From Glomus cerebriforme (taxonomy: Eukaryota > Glomeromycota > Glomeromycetes > Glomerales > Glomeraceae): a DNA stretch of 64,000 nt. Below, in pieces: positions 58,407 through 64,000 of the stretch. The translations under genes and the position numbers were made by a program. Location of the stretch: contig QKYT01000144.1 of assembly GCA_003550305.1 (NCBI GenBank), positions 14,704 through 78,703 on the forward strand, read 5' to 3'. The notes under the pieces were generated by a model. The model ran no database searches, was not told the DNA's origin, and worked only from the letters and a program-made list of their open reading frames with translations. How positions within the stretch are numbered: position 1 is the stretch's first letter; the number at the start of each line of letters is the position of its first letter.

Positions 58407-58775
58407 GGATTTTGCTAAATGTCACCGGCGGTGATTGTCATCGCACATGAAATTCTTTTACCACTATTAATACATGTAAATTTGTGAATAGAAAAAGTTT
58501 TTCTAAGGTTAGAAGAGCTGTTATTTAGATAGTTTTTGAGGAAAACATGAAATTTTGATTTCTACATTTTTATTTTTTTTTTACTTTAAGTAAAAATTTT
58601 TAATTAAATATTTTCAAAATTTGTTGCGATTGAATATCAAAACATATTTATTTAACACCTATAATTTAAATTTTAAAAAATTTTTTCTTTTAAGTATCTT
58701 AACTCTGGCCGAAATTATCATGTTTGGCCAGAATTAAGCAGTGACAATCACCGCCGGTGAGATTTAGCAATATCC
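58407..58775. mobile_element. MITE-like element with about 37-base terminal inverted repeats
   Basis: The left end GGATTTTGCTAAATGTCACC and the reverse complement of the right end GGATATTGCTAAATCTCACC match, and both continue into GGCGGTGATTGTCA. The core CACCGGCGGTG is itself palindromic. The 369-base element has no ORF. A second internal hairpin, CTGGCC..GGCCAG, lies at 58704-58731. No clear target-site duplication is visible. Confidence 0.65.
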
Positions 58776-59243
58776 TTTTAATAATTTTTTATTTATTTAT
58801 TTATTTTTTGATAATACTATATATTACAATTAATGAATATATTTAGTAAAATAAAGGTTTTAATAGTTTTATTAAAATATAAGTAATAATAAGTTGCAAT
58901 CTATATATTGATTACACAATTAATTATTATTTACTTATTATTTTTAATATTTTGAATTCTTTTTATTACCTAGTAATTGTAAAAAAATGAAATAGCTCAT
59001 TAAAATCATCATATTAAGATAAGTTTAATGGTAATAATTTCATCTTTTTATAATTACTGGATGTCAAGAAATTAAATGAAACATTAAAAAATATAGTAAA
59101 TATTAATGAATTATTGAAAAAATGCTAAATTGTTGATATTTTATTAAATTATAGATTATTTAGTAATTATAAAAGTATATTTTATTACCATTTGAATTAT
59201 TTAAATAAGACAGTTCTAATGAGCTATATTTTATTATTCTATA

Positions 59244-59430
59244 CAGTCATCCCCCTATACAGTATAATCACACCCTCAGAACTGAAAAAAAAGGTGTAAT
59301 TATAAAAAACCTATATGATGTGATTATAAAGAAGTTTTTTTTAATAATATTATTAGTAACTTAGGCCAAACATAAATGTGCTTATAAGGGGGGTGTGTTT
59401 AAACAGGGGGTGTCTATAAAGGGAATGACT
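59244..59430. mobile_element. Tc1/mariner-type MITE with TA target duplication
   Basis: The 187-base element starts CAGTCATCCCCCTATA, and its right end in reverse complement starts CAGTCATTCCCTTTATA. It is flanked on both sides by TA (59242-59243 and 59431-59432), as Tc1/mariner/pogo insertions are. Sub-terminal CACACCC motifs also occur on both arms. It has no coding capacity. Confidence 0.75.
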
Positions 59431-60829
59431 GTAATTGCTAAAAAGTTCATAATTTGATAAAATATAATTTTTTTAATTTTTTATTATTATTCCAAATAAA
59501 TGATAAATATTTGAATATTATATATAGCATGTACTTTAAATATTTTACAAATTTTATAATTTTTATGTATTTAAATATTTTAAAATTCTAGTAAATTTTT
59601 TTAGAAGAATATTATATATAAAGAAATAAAATTGTTTGTTTAAACTCTTTTAAAATTCTGCACTTAGTTTTACTAAATTTTTACTATAGTTTTATTATAG
59701 TTTTGCAAAATTTTATCAGTTTCACCATTTATAATAGGTTTTGACAAGTTTTACCTTTTGTTAAGTTTTGCTAACTTTTAATAAGACTTTAATATAGTTT
59801 TGTTAAATTACGACATTTTGTCATTTTACCTATTTGCTAAACTTTATAATTTTATTAAGCAATTTTATAAAAAGATACTGTAATCCACATTATATGATAA
59901 TTATTGTAAATTATTTAAAAATTCTTTAATCTAGACAAATATTAATAAAATAATCAGACTTATTATTAGTAAAATTTTTTTTTTTAAACTTTTACCTTTA
60001 TAATAATATCTTTTATTATACTTTATAGACTTATTATTATTTAATTATTTTGGTATTAAATAATATAAGAGACTAATTGCAACTAAGACATTTTGTTACA
60101 TATAATTACTCTTATAAATTATTTATATTGCATAATATGTTATATTTTTTATTTTAAAAAGTATGTATTCATTATTTATATTTTTATAAAAATTTAATAC
60201 AATAAATATGATTAATTTATTAAAAAAAAAATAATTTTGGTATTAAATAAAATAATAATTTAAATAAAATACTTATTTTAGTTTTTAATAAAAAAATAAT
60301 AGAGTTTTTTTTAATTATTTATAAAGTTTTATTTAAAGTTCTATTTAAAATGTTTTACTAAGCATTATATTACTATAAAGATTATTTTCTATAAAATCCT
60401 AAAATTAGAATTTATTATAATTAATATGAATTAAGATAAGATAAAAATATAATACGTAAATTAATAAAAAATCTTTATTATTATATAATAATTTTTTCAA
60501 GTTTTAAACTTAAAAAAATTAAAGTAAAAAAATCCTTATAATATTTTTTAAATTATATTTAATAACTTTACTAATTAAAATCAAAATTTTTAACCTTAAA
60601 ATCTTTTGGCAAAGTTTTGTCTGATTTAATTATATAATTTAGCAAAAATTCATAAATTAATTAATTTGATTGTTTGATTTATTAACAATCAATAACAATT
60701 ATAATAGTTGATTATTTTTGTCATTCCAATTGTTAATTATTATTCTAATAAGTTTAAATTCAGTTAATCTTAGCTTTTTTTTTTTTTTATTTAATTAGAT
60801 TTGAAAATTAGCTAAACTTTTTTTTTTAT

Positions 60830-61600
60830 AAGTTGTTCTAAAGTTCAGATTTTGTTTTTTTTTTAGGGGTTTATTTTAATTTCATCTTTAAATTTTTTTT
60901 TTTTTTGCTTATAAATTGCTTTATTTAACTTTAAATATTTTTTTTTATAAGTTTTTATTTCAATTTTAGACTTGAATATTTTTTTTTATAGATTTTTGTT
61001 TTGCTTCAGCTTTGAATATTTTTTTTTAAATTTTCATTTCAATTTCAACTTTAAATTTTAATTTTTTTTTTGTAGGTTTTTATTTTAATTTTAGCTTTGA
61101 ATTTTTTTTAGATCTTTATTTCAACTTCAGTTTAAATTTTTTTTTTTATAGGTTTTTATTTTATTTTGACTTTATATTTTTTTTTTTAGTTTTTTATTTT
61201 AATTTTAGCTTTAAATTTTTTTTTTTATAGATCTTTTAATATTTCATTTTAGATTTGGATATTTTTTTTTTGTAAGTCTTTATTTTAACTTTAGTTTTAA
61301 ATTTTTTTTTCTTTTATAAATTTTCATTTTAACTTAAATTTAGATATTTTCTTTTGTATCTATTTTGTTTTTACATTCTAAAAGCTTAATAATAAAGTAT
61401 ATGATTAAATTATAAGATGTAAGTTCAACTCTTGTTCAAAATAATAATATTTTTTTTGGCTTAATTTAGGTTTTTTTTTTATAAGTATTTCTATTTTATT
61501 TATTTTTGGATATTTCTTTTTGTAAGTTAGTTCTTTAGCTTTAGATTTAAAGTTTTTTTATAAGTACTTTGAATTTCAACTTTAGCTTTTTGTTTGAACT
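60830..61600 (+). repeat. Degenerate minisatellite, period about 40 bases
   Basis: A unit of the type TTTTATTTTAATTTTAGCTTTGAATATTTTTTTTTATAGG recurs roughly every 40 bases (for example near 60965, 61005, 61090, 61127, 61165, 61207, 61290). Divergence is heavy. The strand is strongly T-biased over the whole array. No coding potential is seen. Confidence 0.6.
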
Positions 61601-62404
61601 TTGATTTTCTTTTTTATAAGTTATTTGATTATTTTTTTGTAGGTTACTTTAAACTTTAGTTTTGATTTTAATTTGATTTTGATTTTGGATTCAAATTCAA
61701 AAATTTTTTTTTATAGACTTCAACTATAACTTTGGATTATATTTAGGATATCTATATTATTTATTTTTGTAATACTATAAAAAATAAACTATTATCTTAT
61801 TTTAAAGATACTTTACTACAAATATAAATCATAAAATTAGTACTTTATGTTTTATTTTTAGCAATTAAACAAGATAGAATTAGTAATTTAACATTATATG
61901 TCTTATCTTTAACAATTGGATAGACTATCAATTTATGCAATTTTGGTATTATTAAAAAGCTTTTAATATGCTCTTTTTAACAAACCTAAAATTGTATAAA
62001 TCTAATTATAGTATAAAATATCATAGTAATAAAAATTGGATTCTTTTAAAAAAATTTGATAATTTAAGAAAATTAATAATAAATTTAAATAATAGTTTAA
62101 AATTTTTAAATCAGAAATCAGATCAGAATATAATTAACAAACTGGTTGCAACTAAGATATTCTTTAATAAAAGTTTTACTCATAAGAGTTTTTTATATTA
62201 CAAAATGGATTATACCTGCTAATTTTATAGAAATGTATTTATAAATTATAAATTATATATAGGAATAAATATTTTTTTTTAATGAATTAATTATAACACG
62301 TATACATCCTCTAATAATAAGAAAAATGTAACTTGTTGCGCAAGAAATATATTTCAGATATATTATTAAATATACTATATTTAATTATTTATAGGATTTT
62401 GTAA

Positions 62405-62656
62405 TTTATCGCCATGACGTTTTATAGTAATTTTGTCGCCGGCGTGATATATAATGATGACAAATAGGATTTCACCATCAAAAAAAATCCTAAGTCCCCA
62501 GAATATTTAATAAAAATGGAGAAAGGTGGGCGTGACGAGATGTGATACTAAACCTAATCACCTGACCCTAATCCTAACTCTAATCCTAACCTAACCCTAA
62601 CCAAACCTTAATTCCAGCCAAAATTATTGCCTGCGATAAAACGCCATGGCGATAAA
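62405..62656. mobile_element. MITE-like element enclosing telomere-like repeats
   Basis: The left arm TTTATCGCCATGACGTTTTA pairs with the right arm (reverse complement TTTATCGCCATGGCGTTTTA), extending over about 23 bases with few mismatches. The 252-base element has no ORF. Its interior holds the interstitial CCTAA array at 62551-62610 and a GTCGCCGGCGTG palindrome near 62435. No target duplication was identified. Confidence 0.6.
62551..62610 (+). repeat. Interstitial telomere-like (CCCTAA)n tract
   Basis: Ten or so variants of CCTAA, CCCTAA and CTAATC run in tandem, including CCTAACCTAACCCTAACC. CCCTAA is the C-rich strand of the TTAGGG telomere repeat common in fungi. The copies are degenerate, so the tract is old or was never a true telomere. 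Confidence 0.65.
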
Positions 62657-63252
62657 AGATAATTTTCTTATTTATATTTATTCCTATTTAATTTTACATA
62701 TCTTCATAAAAGTTTTAATATACAATTAAAATTCAAGATAATAATATGTTTATATAATGATATTAATTTGATAGAAATAGGCATATAAGTATTGTATTTT
62801 TTTTATTGTATTTTTTATAATTATATAAATTTGGCCAATAAATCATGGATTAGATTTTTAGATTAATAAGCAAATTTTAAATTCCTAAAATATCTTTAAA
62901 TTCTTTCAAAACGTTTTATTTTTACCTTTACTTTTTTCTATCAAAATTTTTTGATTTTAAATTAATTTTTTATGGTAATAATAAAAAAAGGTTTAAAAAT
63001 TTTACCTAATTATAACTAATTATAACCTAATTATTCTTATTATATACAATATCTAATGAAATTAATATATCAAATATAAAATACTTCAATAGAAAAAGTT
63101 TATATTTTACAAAGCAGAAAAAAAATATATAATATATATATCTAATAAATCCTAATTCACTAATTTATTTTGCAGATATAAAATATTAATCAATAAAAGA
63201 TGTTTTTAATCAATCGTCCAGCTACACTTTTTGCGGAAAATGTACATGATCA

Positions 63253-64000
63253 TTACGAACATTGAGAATAACAAGACTCTCCAAATAAATTAACCCACCA
63301 TAATTGTGTACTGCTTAGTAGTCCTAACAATATAAAAAGCGTTGCTATTATAGCACCGCTAAGACAATACCAACCGTGAATATATCTATTGCCACTAACA
63401 TTTGTTTCTCCTCTTATGTGCGATATGTAAGCGGAGACGCTATAAAGGATAGAAGAAAAAGTTAATTTAAAAATCAATAGATAAGCTGATTTCATAAAAA
63501 AAAAAAAAAAAAAAAGATATGCACCTGTTTACGGTCCATACTGCACATACAACTGTAAATTAATGTAAAGTTAATTTTTTTTTTAAAAAAATCATAAATT
63601 CTCCAGATAAACTAATTATTAAAAATTCTTACCTGAGAGAAATTTACTACGACAGGCAAAACCTGTCGGTTTGGTAAAATATGCTAAAATTACAGCTATC
63701 CAAGGGATTACAACTGAGAATGCTGCTGTAAGCATTGTGCGAGCAGTTGCAGAATTTATTTCATCTTCTTTGAGCTCTTTCACAAGAATCTTCCTGTTTT
63801 TATTTGATTCTTGTTCATCTTCCCCATCATCCTCTATTATCCTTATTTCTGATTCTTCTTTTTCGTTCTCTTCTTTATTCTCTTTCTCTTTCTCTTTCTC
63901 TTCTTCTTCCTTTTCTTCATAGTGAAATTTTTGTCGTGGGTCTTTAAAAACGACCCTCCCGTTAAAGACGCGAACACAAATCGCGGGGAGGGTCCACGCT
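63253..64000 (-). CDS. Multi-pass membrane protein, 3' part only
   Basis: Partial gene running off the window. Visible exons in coding order are 64000-63633 (open at its 5' side), 63552-63525 and 63439-63253. The exposed reading begins WTLPAICVRVFNGRVVFKDP. It is followed by a Glu/Lys-rich cytosol-like loop (KEEEEKEKEKENKEEN..), then hydrophobic helices MLTAAFSVVIPWIAVILAYF, FLSVVCAVWTVN..SAYI and WYCLSGAIIATLFILLGLLS. The C-terminus is Cys-rich (NLFGESCYSQCS). The three exons join in consistent phase with GT..AG introns, one of them only 28 bases long. The family is not recognised; a fungal-specific membrane protein is likely. Confidence 0.7.

Larger units (their letters stand above)
57872..63252. 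other. Large AT-rich gene desert with MITE-like elements
   Basis: 5.4 kb without a convincing gene. It contains three inverted-repeat elements (58407-58775, 59244-59430, 62405-62656), a degenerate minisatellite (about 60830-61600) and otherwise simple AT-rich sequence. The ORF at 61968-62222 is Asn/Lys/Leu/Phe-rich and reflects base composition. Confidence 0.65.

Noticed and set aside
61380..61440. tRNA-like motif with GTTCAACTC
   Set aside because: A T-arm can be drawn only with wobble pairs, and no anticodon arm or acceptor stem forms.
61968..62222. 84-codon plus-strand ORF
   Set aside because: The Asn/Lys/Leu/Phe bias follows the base composition, and there is no recognisable motif or promoter.
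63671..63922. Ser/Phe-rich plus-strand ORF
   Set aside because: It is the antisense shadow of the Glu/Lys-rich loop of the membrane protein.
1..64000. CRISPR arrays, bacterial operons, rRNA genes
   Set aside because: None seen. The genes are eukaryotic with introns, and the tandem repeats lack spacer structure.

Overview
This is a strongly A+T-rich eukaryotic window with intron-rich genes. Most introns are 60-150 bases, bounded by GT..AG, and rich in long poly-A/poly-T runs. Gene content is fungal: a class II fructose-bisphosphate aldolase of yeast length, COG8, importin-11/Kap120, CLASP/Stu1, a type II inositol 5-phosphatase, a GT41 O-GlcNAc transferase-like protein, a BTB-BACK-SPRY protein and a protein ending in a kinase hinge motif. 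The compositional bias, the BTB and kinase-like genes and the scattered decayed DNA transposons suggest an arbuscular mycorrhizal fungus (Glomeromycotina, Rhizophagus-like). That assignment is inference; no marker gene fixes the species.

Layout. 1-7.7 kb is gene-poor, with a degenerate tandem repeat and a small foldback insertion. 7.7-13.7 kb (+) is a 14-exon gene joining an Hsp90-like (sacsin/DUF3684-type) ATPase, a CUE-like segment and an HExxH metallopeptidase-like end. 15.4-16.9 kb (-) is a single-exon BTB-BACK-SPRY gene. 18.3-19.9 kb (+) is a 5-phosphatase with an unresolved 5' end. 22.2-24.5 kb (-) is a UFD1-domain protein with TRAF-type zinc fingers and an AZUL-like C-terminus. 24.8-26.6 kb (-) is COG8, divergent from an unrecognised serine-rich gene (27.0-27.8 kb, +). 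28.6-31.0 kb (+) is a nine-exon carotenoid oxygenase. A decayed retrotransposon gag piece (31.35-31.59 kb) abuts the 3' end of a 22-exon importin-11/Kap120 gene (31.6-37.1 kb, -). 39.7-43.0 kb (+) is the O-GlcNAc transferase-like gene. 44.1-51.5 kb (+) is a very long CLASP. 52.3-53.5 kb (+) is FBA1. 53.5-57.2 kb holds a decayed Tc1/mariner transposase and a Helitron-like 3' terminus. 57.3-57.9 kb (+) is a short, probably lipid-anchored protein with a kinase hinge motif. 57.9-63.2 kb has no clear gene but carries three MITE-like elements, one enclosing telomere-like repeats, and a long degenerate minisatellite. 63.25-64.0 kb (-) is the 3' part of a membrane protein that runs off the window.

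The genes are housekeeping and trafficking functions (nuclear import, Golgi tethering, phosphoinositide turnover, microtubule binding, glycolysis, ubiquitin handling), not one pathway. The most unusual observation is in the importin gene. One intron (33519-33615) has the signature of a U12-type AT-AC intron: 5' ATATCCTT, a branch-site-like TTCTTAAC twelve bases before the end, and a terminal AC. Excising it restores the conserved reading frame. The same gene also appears to use a GC-AG intron and possibly a 3-base microexon. All exon structures were worked out by eye from splice motifs and protein-family fit.
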